NCBI GenBank assembly: GCA_022661535.1
Contig: JAKULF010000006.1
Coordinates: 620,001-684,000 of the forward strand
Direction of reading: 5' to 3'
Length of the DNA stretch: 64,000 nt
Source of the DNA: Eutypa lata
Lineage: Eukaryota > Ascomycota > Sordariomycetes > Xylariales > Diatrypaceae
The translations under genes were made by a program, and so were the position numbers. Below the pieces are notes generated by a model that was not told the DNA's origin, ran no database searches, and saw only the letters and a program-made list of their open reading frames with translations. Positions 35,918 to 48,382 of the stretch are shown here, in pieces. Within the stretch, counting starts at the first letter, position 1, and each line of letters opens with the position of its first letter.

Positions 35918-37896
35918 ATGGCTCAGCTGCCGGCTGAGGCCCGTGGTGTTGCCGCTGTGGTACTGACGTTTTCCTTCATCTCGGAGATCGGTGGTCTTCT
36001 GCTCATCTGGCTGGTGTGGACACATCGGGAGAGGACAAGCTGTGAGTTTATTCATCTCCGAACGAGTCTCGTAATACTATAAACCGGGCCCTATCTAACC
36101 GTCTCAAAAAAGACGTAGCATTGATTGCATACTTCACATGGATCGCTACTACCACCAGCATCATCCAACAAATACATCTCTACGTGTAAGCTATCCCTGC
36201 CACGTTCTATTCCCTCTGGATGCCTGGGGCTCATTCTCTTATCTATCTAGGCAATGGGACGATGTTATGGTCACGCAGTTCGAACACACCGTGGCGAATG
36301 CCCACAATCCTGAGCTCATCGTCAGTAGCAGCACAACGGGACTAGACTTGGTCCTCTTCTACATGCGTAAGTCGATACCTTCGGACTAAGGTGACATATG
36401 CTAATCTGTATACTTAGGGTATGCCTCGTTCACAATCGGCGCAACTCTCGTGATGTTTTGGTATGCGATGACTCTTCTATAAGCTATTACATTCATATAA
36501 GTACATACCAACTAACGCAACCGTAGGGGGTTATTCCTGGCCTTATCTATGTATGGTCGCACCATGATCGTAGCAAATGGGCTTGGCAAAGTTATATCTA
36601 TCATCGTGCCGATCATTTTCATTTCTCTTCTCCAGCTCAGCGCAATTAAGAACTCGTTCATGGGGTTCCTCGTCCTCGCCGACTTACCACGTAAGAGCCC
36701 CCCGTCCATCCCCCTCTCCCCTCCCGCAGGAATTATAACTATCTTCCCAATATACTAGCTAGCTAGCTATCTTGCTAACGTCGTTCGTCTCGCTTCGTCT
36801 CGCAGTCATCCTTAGTCTAGTAGGGGGTTGCATTTGCGTCGGTACCATCATCCGCAAATACATCCAGACCCGAAAGCAGTTCCGAGCTTCTCGCATAGGG
36901 TATACCTGGGACTTTGGCGAATCCCGTAAGAGCTTTGTTTTCCTCTCGTGACGCGTTGGGCGCAACGGACTAATCATGTCTTAGGCATATACGACAGGTG
37001 GCTCCTGATTCGTTTCTCGGTCGGGTTCTTCATTCTCGCGTGCGTAACCACCCACCTATCCTACCCTATTTCATCCCACCCTGCTCCCCCGTCACTAAGA
37101 TCCACCCGCACACACACATATATATATTGGCAAATAGGGGCTAGCCGGACAGCGAGCCATGCCCCTTCTGCCTAGTTAATGTCGCATCACATATAGAAAT
37201 ATATATACACACACATACTGGATACACTAGCTAACATGTACAACGGCCTCACATCACAGTCTCTTCAACATGACCAACATAATCTGCCAAGTGGCCTGGC
37301 AAGCCAACACATCCAGAGACACGCTCTCCTCGGGGCCGGACCGGAGCGCGGCGCGCGCCCGCCACGACAGCGCCCTCTTCCTGCCGGGTGTATCGTCCTC
37401 GCTGCTAGCGTTCATCATCTTCGGGACCACGACGCCGTTCCGGAACTACATGCGGGAGGTGTTCGTCGAGAGGATATGGCGGGGTTTTTTCCTCCGGCGC
37501 CCCCTACCTCCAGCCACAACAGCCATCACAACGCGCCAGAAGTCCTTATCGCTGTCCTCATCGGCGTACTACTCGCCGCAGCCTGATGGTGGTAGTGGTG
37601 GTGGTGGTGATGGGGGAGTCGGAGGGGGTGGAGGGAGAGTGAATAGCGGTTACTACGAGGTCACGGTGTACGGACCGCAGGGCCGCAGAACGACAAGCAT
37701 TTCCTACGCCCCGACCGCGTTTCATCCAGGGGCTATGAGGTCCGATGAGGAGGAGATGGCGGGAGATATGCTGACTATGCAGCCTATGAAATCGCCCACG
37801 CGGACGTCGGTGTTCCATAGGGAGCCGGAGCCCGTTTATGACGGGAGACACCACCATCACCAACACCACCGATCTGGTAGCACGGGTTGGTCATAA
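35918..37896 (+). CDS. Seven-helix membrane protein, fungal family of unknown function
   Basis: Eight exons: 35918-36041, 36113-36185, 36251-36366, 36418-36460, 36527-36690, 36806-36925, 36985-37039 and 37260-37896. All seven introns are 51-220 nt with GT-AG ends, and the phases close to 443 aa. The N-terminus LPAEARGVAAVVLTF begins helix 1. Helices 2-7 include ALIAYFTWIATTTSII, SFTIGATLVMFWGLFL, VISIIVPIIFISLL, ILSLVGGCICVGTII, RWLLIRFSVGFFIL and LFLPGVSSSLLAFIIFGTT, giving a GPCR-like topology with an extracellular N-terminus. The cytoplasmic tail is Ser/Gly-rich with a His run. From memory it matches a widespread ascomycete orphan family, sometimes mislabelled as glycoside hydrolase. No ligand or G-protein evidence is visible. 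Confidence 0.8.
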
Positions 37897-39581
37897 AAGG
37901 AACGAATAAAATGACACGATACGGATCATCGGGTGGGGCCGGTAAACTATTAACATTGCTAGCATACTAGGTATATAGAGTATAGCACCAAAAAAAGTAT
38001 GAATTTCACGAGATTGATGACCAAGGTATTACTACATAGTTGAACTAGCACTACTGGGGGCGTGGAAGTGATCGCCATCGTATGTAGAATGTAAACTTCC
38101 ACACATACGGACGGAATAGTTGTGTTGCGTACGTGTGCGAGCATGCGGAAATCGTCCAGGTAGGTAAGTACCTAAGTTTACTTTCGTGTCCGAACGGACC
38201 GAATAACTTTTGTTGGTCTCGTCTCGCCGCATCGTTTCAACAGTTCTTCGTCAGGTGCAATACATACATAAGAAGTAGTAAGCACTTAAACCCAGGCAGA
38301 GGAGAGCGGGTGAGTGGGGAACGAGGGAACCCCGATTGGAATTGGAGGGGCTCTTTTTCTTTGTTGCTGCGTCATTATCTACTTGTAGAAATAATAGTAA
38401 TTCATCATACGTAGGCTACTTACTTACATAGATGAAGCGAGCATATGTCTATCTCTAGCTGACTAGTTAGTAGTTTGTTGGATTTGTGCTGATGGTGCTG
38501 ATGGTGCGTAAGTAAGTAAGTAAGCAAGCGATGGTGATGAATAGCTCGACAGAAGTAAGTTCCTACATACATATCATAGGTCAGAACGTCCATGTTAATT
38601 ACGAGCGTGAGAGCAAGAGGGCATGTATACACACGCCGCCGCCGCTGGGTCAATGTGGGACGAGCTGCAATCCATCCCTCTTGAGATCAATCACTCATGT
38701 TTGGGTTTGGTCAGGTAGTGAGTAAGTCAGTAAGATTTCGGTGCCGATGCAACAACTTCACCAAGTCGCTAGCTAGGTAGGTACAATATTAGTTAGTTAC
38801 AGATTGCATACGGGCTTACTATAATTGCCTAGTGGTATGTCTCGTTTATAGGCAGATTACATGTCTCCTTGATTTGATATTTGACATACCTAGGTAGATA
38901 GAGTATAGACGTCATAGTCTCGGTGACTGCCGCTGGAGTGAGAGAGGCAGAGATCAAAAACTTGTGACGGTGCCGTGTCATGCGAATACCTATGTTGAGT
39001 GTATCAACCGAGTTGCGATATGGCCTTTTGCTTACCCCTGAGACTCCTTATACATAGTTACCTAGGTATGCTTGATCTACATACTTAGTTGCCTCCTATT
39101 GCAAAGTCCAAGCCGACCTGTACATAAACTTCTTTCAGAACACCATTCACCTCACCTCACACCGCAACTCATTTACTTACTCGGACAGAAGAAATCCAAG
39201 ACAAACGAGATTAGCTTCTGTCTTCTCTCCTTTATTCACTGCTAATTAGATATACACGCTATACTAACGGCTGCAAAAAAAAAAATACTAGCTACACTAC
39301 AGTCTTCGATGATATAGTAAATGGTGGCATACGCGATGTGCCTGCTGTCTCCCTCTCTCTTTCGAGATTTAGTCTTTAAAAACAAAAGGCATACAGGAAA
39401 GTATGTCTGTCTGCCTGTCTATTACCCGCCTTTACGGCTATTTGCCCTTGACCTTGACGCCCTTTGCCTTCCTTCCACCCTTCCTTCTCCCATTCCCTTC
39501 TATTTCTTCCCCGTGATGATAATTATATTGATGATGAGGATGATGATGGCGATGTATTGGTGTTATTCGACTCTCCATTTT
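37897..39581. other. Intergenic region between convergent genes
   Basis: 1.7 kb, rich in TAGGTAGG and AAGTAAGT-like words (38158-38172, 38510-38525, 38770-38783). No gene recognised. Confidence 0.5.
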
Positions 39582-42500
39582 CTACCTCTCTGTTGCTGGT
39601 ACGTTCGTCGTAGGTCTGCCGGCCTTCCTCTGCTGGCTATCTGCTGTCGGCATGACCACCTTCTTGCGATCAACGACCGACTTCAGGACCTGCAGTTTCT
39701 CCTCGGTGATCCTGATAGCCTCCGCGACCTCGCGTTCGCTCATCCGCTCATCGCGCAGCTTCCCCTCGACAGTCCGCGGCTCTATGGGCCGTTTCCGGAT
39801 GGGCGGGCTGGCGTTTTCGCTCATCCGGTGCAGGCCGACGCGCTCTTCCAACCAGTCCCATAGCTCGCTCTCCTCCCGTCGCCACATCTCTTCGTATGCC
39901 ACCGCTCGTTCTGGGTAACCCTTAAATGCGATATCCCGGTTGTAGCCAGGACTTGCTTGCCGGCCATTGGATCCGATACCGAGCCACGACGCAAGTAATA
40001 GACCAACAAGTAATCCGTACACAAGATTTCCGCCAAGAATCGGTTGGAGGATGTCGACAACTGGTCCGAGAATACCATGAAGGGGTTCAAATATTCCCCA
40101 GTCTTCGGTTTTGGCCACCTTCGAGTGTGCTGTGCCTTCGACGCTTTCCTTCGAGGGCTCTTGGAGCTTGCCCTTGGCTTTCTTCTTCTTACCCTTAGCA
40201 CCATTTGATGTCGCAGCACGAGATCGGGGAAGAACTTCTGTTTTTAAAGCAGCGAACAGGTCTTTGCAGTACTGCGTCTGACCATCCCTGGCGCCCTTCT
40301 CGATAGGTCCTGCGATTGTCAGCAACAAAATAAGATAAAACTTGTTACTTCTGACGTACCTTTCAGCCAACTCTTGCCGGACCATTCTATTGTGCAGTTG
40401 ATTATGACGTGGGTCATGTTGTTCTCGGCCCACGACATGCAGTACTTCGTTTTTACACAGAAGACGTTGCCACTTGGGACATCGGGGTTCTGTGTGATTA
40501 TCGACACGTTTACACTCTTCTCGAGTTCTAGATTATCCACGGTTTCCGTCACTATACACTTCGTCTGCCTTGGTCCTATTGGGGCATTCAACGGCTTTAT
40601 GTACGTATAATTTCGGGATTTGTTGTCTTGTGTCAACCCTTTCTTATCCTCCATTTGGAAGTCGGTGCACTTTTGCTCGCCAGTAAGCCAGTTTGACATG
40701 AATGTTACCGACGTAGGTCCAAAAATGAGGTCATAAACCTTGCCTAACGGGGCACCGATAATATCGTCCGCAATTGAGATTTCGTAGTGGGTGTCGACAT
40801 CACCACACTCGGTTGGTGCGTGAGTAGCGGGCCCGGGGAAATCAGGCGCACTAGCTGTCGCGGGTGAAGTATTTGCTTTCTCAGCCGCACCAGTCACGCC
40901 GTTTAAGCCAGACGGCTTTCTTGAGATAGCCTTCTCACCTTCAGCCTCGGCTGACACTATGTCTGAAAGGGGTCCAGCGGCGGGGACGTCATCGTCTTCT
41001 TCATCTTCATCGTAGACGATGCTTCCGTCCTCGCTGCCTAGGTCTTCCTCATCCTCTTCATCAGATGCTAGAGCACTTCGACTTCCAATGGCGCCCTCGT
41101 TGTCGACCACTTTCACAGTCTTGTCACCCCCTACCTCATCAAGCGAGATTCCATTTAATGAACTGTGGAGAGTGGGATGTCCAAGCTTCCAGATATTGAT
41201 AATTAAATCATAGGTGGAATCTCGACTGGTAAAACTGGCGAAGACATGCTTTGCATGAAGGGTAGATATCATTAGGCCATTCTTGAAAAGTAGAGCCGTG
41301 CTTCTCTTCTCAACCGAGATGATCTCGTCAAAGCTCATGACTAAAGTCGTCACCCACCCAAAAATGTTGCTACTGAAACACAAATGACCTTCCGAGACAT
41401 ATAGTCGACCATGGGCAAGGATCTCTCTTTGTAACGCGCAACTATAGTCCTCGATCAGGTAGTCATCGTCAGGAACACTCTTAAAAAGAGTGTGGAAGTC
41501 CCTATTGCGTTTCTTACTCGCTACAGCAAAACCTGTGAGCTTAGGAGCAGCGTTGGGTTGGGCAATCGACAAATTGGCTGCAGAGATAGCCGCACCAATA
41601 GTGCTAGTTGTGGCTGTCGTGCCTCCAGTGCCCCCAGTGCTACCACGCTTCCGCCTTCGGGCTAGACCACTCCTAATACTACCAGTGCGGGAAAGGTTCT
41701 GTTTCTCCTCATACACACTTGTCGGTGGCGTGATCGAGGGTTGTTCATACAGAGACTTAGTCTTCGAAATGTCAAGCCCCTCGGATGACGCTTCGCCATT
41801 AGCGAATGTACGGGGTGCATCACCGGGAGCGGACTCCGACCGCCGCCTAGGCTCCTGAACTGCCGGAAATTTAGCGGCTACCGGGGTGGCCGTTGCACTG
41901 TCACTTTCTTGTATGCCGAGTTGGCTTAGACTTAGGTCGCCAGAACCTAACGTTTTGACAGCCAATTCCCTATCACCCATGTTGGCGGATGCTGCTGGTT
42001 CAACTGCTGATTCGACCTGGACCCTATCGTCCAGCTCTGGCTGTAACTCGCTAGGGACGTTCTTAGGCTTGGTCCCACCTGGACCTGCGTTTGTACTAGT
42101 GATTGTGTTTGTGAATGTGTTTGCAGCGTTTTGCGCGACTGAGATAACATTCGAGAAGAAACCGCCTCCGCCTGGAGTTGGTGGTACCGTCGGGTTCTCG
42201 GGCGTAGGTGTTAATGGAGCCAGCGTACTGTTAGATAGCTTGCTCGGGCCAATATTAGATCCTGATCCTGATCGCGCCCGTCGATGTGAAATCATGTTAC
42301 TCGGGGGCACAACAACTGTATTTGGTATGGAGCTACCAAAAACTAGTGAGCTCCGCCTTGCCGAACCCCTATGCTCCTTGGGGGACGATGAATCCGTTGG
42401 AGTGGGAGGCGTATTAACAATAACGGGGCGAGCGGATTCCGAAGGGGGTGTTCGTGGGGGAATGGAGATATCGACCCTAGTTTGACTTTTATTTCGACGA

Positions 42501-44029
42501 GATCGTTCTGGAGTGGCTAGCTTTGGGTCGTCTGTATCAGATCTAGTGTTCTTTGCATCAGCCACTGGCTTCTGTTCCGTGGTTTCTGTCTTGTTACTAG
42601 CACCAGATGCTGGGCTGGTCGTTCTCTTAGTTCGAAAGACGTCCCTAATTCTCCCGGCAGGAGACTTTGACCGGCTTGAAGATTGACTGCGAGGTACGTC
42701 TAAACCTGTATTACTGGCAGAAAGACTCTGGTTCGGCTCGTGAGAGGCGGCAGTGGAAGAAGAGAAGGTTCGTGATCGTGAGAGGTCGTCGAAGGAATTC
42801 TGATCTATACTTTGAATCTCCGGTGTATGATCAGCTTGAATGATGGGCGAGGACGTCGTTAGCTGGCCAATATGCGAGGGATGCGTCGAAGGAATGGTGG
42901 GTCGGACCGGAGATCTAGACCTAAGGCTGTGTTCCTGTCAGATCACCAATCGCGCGCATATAAAAGCTGCACCTTAAAACGAAACACTTCTGCAAAATCC
43001 GAAGCTGGCGGTGTACCCAGATGAGACCTGGTGAGAAACAAGCTCGGAGATTAAAATAATCTTCAGAGCCCAGAACAGAATATTACAAAAAAGGAAAACC
43101 TTAAGGACAGAAACGACTCAGGCCATGACAAAGGAGAATTAATGATATGTCTTGACCAAATAGATAGGGCAAGTAAGCAGGTGAGGGAATGACGAGTACG
43201 TAGGTGCGTATGGGTATGGATGTAGCAATGCAGGAATTAACGAATCGCTTTAAAGGAGCAGGGGATTGTGGGGGTTAATCGGGACGGCACTGGTACGGAT
43301 GGGGCACCTTGGATCGTCGTGTTCGGTTTTTAATGAACGGAGTAGGAGGCCAAGGCAAAGTCCGTCATTATGGGTTTATAACCCTCAATATCACTGCAGC
43401 CCTGAGCTCATAAGGGGAATTCTAGGAATTAGGATATACTAATATCTCTTCATGCTTTTTGCATTTTGCGTTTTCCGCACCGCTACTTGCAGACAGGAAG
43501 TTGCGCCGCCTTCGGTAACTTGTTTTGCTCCCGTTATCTCCACGTATTGCTCTACGCTAACAACTCCGCCACCGAGAAACACCAGAAAAGGGGGAAGTCA
43601 AGGAAATGACGAGGCGCAAAGACGGATAATTGGGAAGCAAAAAGAAAAATCAAGATATAATGTGTGAACTTACGAATCATGGTCCGAAGCCCCTTCACCA
43701 GCAGGAGCGTCTTGGTCGAATTCCGGGTCTCTCGGGTGCGCTTCGTCGGTGTGATCCAGATCATAATTAGAACTCGATATCGTAACTGGGAGTGACCCAA
43801 TGGAATCGTCAAGGCCGGTGTCTCTGGTAGGTTCTCGTCCACGGGGATCTTCTTCGCTACTAGCAGCTGATCCAAAACTCTCTTTTGACTGTTTCCTCCA
43901 GCGAGTTTTCGCGGCGATATTCTTCGGGAGAAACTTCGCCACCTTCTTTGTACTGGTACTGGAGTTGCTGTTGTTGTTGCTGTTGCCACCGCTGCTACCA
44001 GCGCTGCTATGATGGCTTATAGCATCCAT
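39582..44029 (-). CDS. GRAM and VASt domain sterol-transfer protein of membrane contact sites (Lam/Ltc/Ysp family)
   Basis: Three exons on the minus strand: 44029-43674, 42920-40360 and 40309-39582. The introns are 753 nt (GTAAGT...CCTTAG, branch CTGAC 16 nt upstream) and 50 nt (GTACGT...CGCAG). The product is 1214 aa. Residues 1 to about 585 are disordered and Ser/Pro-rich. The GRAM domain (about 589-700) includes DYSCALQREILAHGRLYVSE and FSSNIFGWVTTLV. An acidic linker follows. The VASt/StART-like domain (about 827-1000) includes DTHYEISIADDIIGAPLGKV, FMSNWLTGEQKCTDF and GKSWLKGPIEKGA. One membrane helix is at about 1066-1085. Family members move sterol between ER and plasma membrane or other organelles. 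Yeast relatives are Ysp1/2 and Lam4-6; which one is orthologous cannot be told by eye. Confidence 0.9.
42921..43673 (-). other. Long 753-nt intron of the GRAM/VASt gene
   Basis: This intron is three times longer than any other inferred in the window. Its donor (GTAAGT) and acceptor (CTTAG) join two Ser-rich disordered segments in frame. A further small exon inside cannot be excluded; none was recognised. Confidence 0.55.
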
Positions 44030-45225
44030 GATGACGGGATGGGCTGGCCTGGATGACAGTATTCACAAGCTCTCAGCTACACCTAGAACTGTTATAGCTA
44101 TGTAGCTATTGCATTACAAAGGTAGGTAGGCAGGTAGGTATATACCTGTTATGCGGGTATGAGGATAAAATGGGTATGATGGAATTCTAGACACAAAGAG
44201 ATGGAGATACGTTGTCGTACAAATGAGAGCTTGATAATACCCGCAGTATCTACTACGTAGTAGATCTATGTAAGAGCTGGATAAAGTGTCTTAATTTATT
44301 ACTTGGGACACACACTAATAAGGTTGGAGCTAAAGCTTGACGTTATGTGTGGCTACCAATTGGCTAGATCAAATACAGTGTCGTCATGATCGAGAAAAAT
44401 GAAGATTTCGATAAGGAAGGAGGTAAGCAACAAGTCAGAAGATGGGATGATTACTTAATACAGTCACAGTTGGACTTTGGTAAGATATTAGTAGTTATGT
44501 GTAGACAGATATATTCAATATAAATGAAGAAAAGGAGGGGGAAGTTCTTAATACAGATTGAAAGGAGGACGTTGCATGACAAGACAATGAATTTCACAAT
44601 GGGCGAAGTGAAGAGCGAGGAGAATACATAGGTATCTATCTCGCCAGGGCTAGGTAGCCTGTAGCTTCATGATTGTTTTGAAGCTGTTCACTACCGACAA
44701 CTCCTTACTCCCCTACCTCCACAATCGATCCACAGAGTGTAACTTCGTACGCTAGTCACACATTAGTCTGATCTTGCTATCACTGATTCTCCCTCTGTCC
44801 CTCAAGTCCCTGAATAAGACCTGCCCAGCCAAGCCCAGCCCACCGGCACTATCCACTGGAATTCAATGTTCATGGAGGTTAGTGAATGTATGATAGGTAC
44901 ATGACTGAATCAAGGGTTAATGATGTACATTGCCTAAATAACTAGGTATGCACATACATAGACTACCTTAACACCTATGTAGTTAAAGTAAACAGAGTGC
45001 GGATCAGCTTTTAACCCCGCATTTAACCCCCCACAATCGGGTGCCCACCAATAACTAGTCCGACATTGAGACCTCCCCATTATCTACCACCACCACCCTC
45101 CTTTAATGTTAAATCACTGCTTCTCTGCTCTACTGCTGCTTAATTTATACTGGTCCAACACCTTTTTACCTCTTGCACCAATGAACAACCCAACATTCTA
45201 AAGCGCTCGACTAACTCTAAATAAA
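44030..45225. other. Intergenic region between divergent genes
   Basis: 1.2 kb, containing a dense TAGGTAGG cluster at 44121-44142 and a palindromic ACTACGTAGTAG near 44250. Promoters of both flanking genes are expected here; no gene seen. Confidence 0.5.
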
Positions 45226-47084
45226 ATGGAGTCGTCCCCTTTGATCAAGGTATGCTGGCGTTGTCCTTTCTATCACCATCGTAACACACACACACACAAT
45301 TTTGAACTGTCGCTGATGAAGATAACACCATTTATAAGGCCCACGACCATGCGCGAGTCGCATCCACTGCAACCCACACCGCAGATACAACCGTCGCCAT
45401 CAACGAACACACGCGAGCTGCCGGTGAGTTCGCCAACGCCGCCAAGAACACCAACAGCGTCGAGGCCTTGCGTACTCTGAAGCTGCTCGAGCAGCACCAT
45501 CAAAGACTTTCCGAGCTTCTCCAGCTGCCGTTCAAGCGCCCAGCACAAAGCACCAACGACAACGACAACGACAACGAGTCACAAAACCAGGAGAAGGAAG
45601 ATGCCGCTGCCACTGCCGCAACCACGAGAGGCAATGTCTCGTCTTCTCCGGCCCCCCCCTCTAGCAATACCAATGTCGAGAAGGGCGCCCAGCCCTTGCC
45701 AACACTCTCGAGGCAGCCCAAATATCCTTCTCGGGACCTAGGGGCATCCATTGCCAACAACCTAGCCTCGGCCCGTGGGATCCGCGGCAAGTACCGGGGC
45801 CAGCCGCTCACCCCGAGCGTGTCCAACACCGAGGCCCCCGGCAACGTGAACGTCGAAGTGGGGTCGCGGAAGAGCGGCTCGAGGTCCAAGATGCAGGATA
45901 TGCTAGACCACTCCGAGAAATCCAGTCCGGTCGGGTCGCCCGAGAAGATCACGAGGCAGAACAGCGCCGCATCGCAAGACAGCGCCGCGTCCAGCCCGAC
46001 GACGACGACACCCTCCGGCGACGAGGGCTTCTCCAAGTTCTACAGCGCCTTCGGCTCCATCATCAACAGGATCTCCGCACCACTTGCGTTTGCTGGTTTG
46101 CCCCTGATTAGCGAGGAGCACTCCTCCGAGGAACCCGCTCCACCCGCGCCCGTTCCCGAGCCGTCCACGCACAAGCGCCTCAGACTCAAGCCATCGCCTT
46201 CCGTAACCGCCGAACCCGACATCAGCAAGATCTACTCTAAGGCCACTCTGCGCGCTATATCGCGTGACGGCCAGTCCGGAACGGACTCATTCTACGTAGT
46301 GCCCACGAGCGGGCACACTGCCTCATACGCGAGCATTCTATCGTATGCGGACAAGGAGAAGCGGCGTCGCAACCGCAATCACGACGAGATCTCTACCTAC
46401 GGCGACGGCAAGAGCAGGAAGACCGCAGCAGCAGCCGAGGACGGGGACGAGGACGACTTCGTCGACGCCAGGGAATCGCAACAGCAGATGCTGCCGGGCG
46501 CTCACCGCGGCCACCACTCACCACCGAGGCTTAGAAAGCGGAATTCTGGAGGTGGTGGCGGTGGCAGAGGAGGCAATAGTGGTCCGGAGCTCGCCCACGT
46601 CGTCGAGGAGCTCTACCTCGAGAACAAGAGCCTCAAGGACGCGCTCGACAAGCTCAGCAAGCGCCTGCACGCCTTCGAGTCCATGTCGCAGAACTCGGGG
46701 ATGCGGCTGGCCGAGAGCATGCGCCTGATGCGTCCCGGGTCGCCCTCGTCGGCCGTCTCCTCGCCTTCCGCCGCGGGTCGGACAGCAGTGAATAGAGAGG
46801 GGACAGGAGGAGGAGGGAGTGATGAGCCGTTGGTGAAGAGAAACAGGGAGCTCGAGGAGCAGTTATTGCAGGCCTCGAGGCAGATGACCGAGATGGAGCG
46901 CGACTACACCAAGGCCCGCGCCAATCTCGCCAGGTACCGCGAGCGCTGGGAGCAGCTGAAGGCCGGGGCCAAGGCTCGCAGGGGCACCGGCAACAGCACC
47001 GGTATCGGTACCGGCTCCGGCACCCAGGCGACTTCCGAGACGGCTGATGAGTTGTTGGGGACGAGGTCGCCGAGCTTGGCTTGA
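45226..47084 (+). CDS. MIT-domain and coiled-coil protein, possibly Atg38/NRBF2-like
   Basis: Two exons: 45226-45249, an 8-codon first exon, and 45339-47084. The 89-nt intron is GTATGC...ATAAG. The product is 589 aa. Splicing builds an N-terminal MIT-like three-helix domain (about residues 4-75: PLIKAHDHAR, AINEHTRAAGEFANAAK, ALRTLKLLEQHHQRLSELL). Residues 85-420 are disordered and Ser/Pro-rich. Two coiled coils follow (about 424-455 and 506-548, the latter with RNRELEEQLLQASRQMTEME). MIT domains bind ESCRT-III-type tails. A MIT plus C-terminal coiled-coil layout is also that of Atg38/NRBF2, the autophagy PI3-kinase subunit. That assignment is inference, because the protein is much longer than yeast Atg38. 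Confidence 0.78.
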
Positions 47085-48382
47085 AATTCGAACCGAGTAA
47101 GTAGGTAGAACACGGATAGCCAGTCTAGCATTGTGGTTGGCATTTGGGAACGAACATACCTGCCTATCTATTTGATTGGCAGGCTGACTGGCTCGCACTC
47201 ACCGTCGTTCAATCAATTAACTACTGGCCTTGTTCTCGTCGTGTTCTTTTTCCTCCCCCACTGAGATGGCTAAAATAGTGGGCGCACAGCTGGATATTTG
47301 GGAGATGGGGGCTTCTGCTTAGCTAAAAACTTAGGGAGTTGTAATATTGTATATGCCTTTATCATGAAAAAGCCTAGGAAAGCTGAGAGGAGTCCACATT
47401 TTTGATCTGGTACTTGGTGATATGATGCCTTTTGTCTTTCATTAACATACATCAGGCTTAGCTTTGCGAATCTGGAGGCAATTAGCCCCCCCATCTTGAA
47501 TTTTCCCCCACTTGTTTCTAAACTATACTACCAGTCTTAAGAGACTCTCTTATTTGCTAGTAGTATTCCATTGTTGCGTTTTTAAGGACATATCCTTTCA
47601 TATTCTCTCGTCTCTCTCCTAAGAACTCATTGGAGGGTGAAGGGGCTGGAAGGTTAGAGGGCGGACTCCAGCGCCCAGAGTGGTTTTCAAATAAACCGAA
47701 TCCTGCTTGGCCATTCAGAAACCTACCGGTCCATAAAAACAACCTCCCTGTTTGCCTGTTTCGGCATTTCAACTCGGATACCTTTGTTTTTCTATATACA
47801 TTTCAAGAAAAGGGTAGGTTTGTTCAGCTCTATGTTGTTCTGTTTCCTTAGCAAATGATTAGGTAGGGCGGCTATTGTAATCCTTCAACTATTATGTGAT
47901 ATCTACGGACAAATATACTTAGAGCAGACAATGAAATTTGAATTAGTTGTGTGTTTGCTCTTGGTCCTCGGTATTATGAGATGGCCTTGCAACTACGAAT
48001 GTGGCAGACTCTCCCATACAGCCATGGCCCATAATAGGGGTAGAGGATCGTACGAACGTGGATCAAGAACACCTACTACTAAACCTTTTGTGGCCGTTGG
48101 TCTCTCCTCTAATTATGTTCTGGGGTCTAGTATGGCCAGCATTTGGTAGTCAATGTTTCTCGCCCCTTTGCTGGTCTCATATTCCAGGAACTTATACAAA
48201 TGACTACGAGCATTTAACCAAAGCCATTCCTTCCAGGTCTATAGATAACGGCAATATCTTTAAAAGACCCGCAGAAACTTCCCTCCAAGTACCCTACACG
48301 TATACTCCTGGGTGCAAACCTTCGGAGCGAGGCTCTCGCTATGCAATCAAGTTCTGGCTACATAGTTCATACTGTATATGAC
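47085..48382. other. Intergenic region between convergent genes
   Basis: 1.3 kb. An open frame at 48001-48381 and overlapping short frames show no domain. Nothing else is supported. Confidence 0.45.

Noticed and set aside
48001..48381. 126-codon frame with a hydrophobic stretch, plus strand
   Set aside because: Overlaps other short frames in an intergenic gap; no recognisable motif; may be a decayed gene but cannot be supported.
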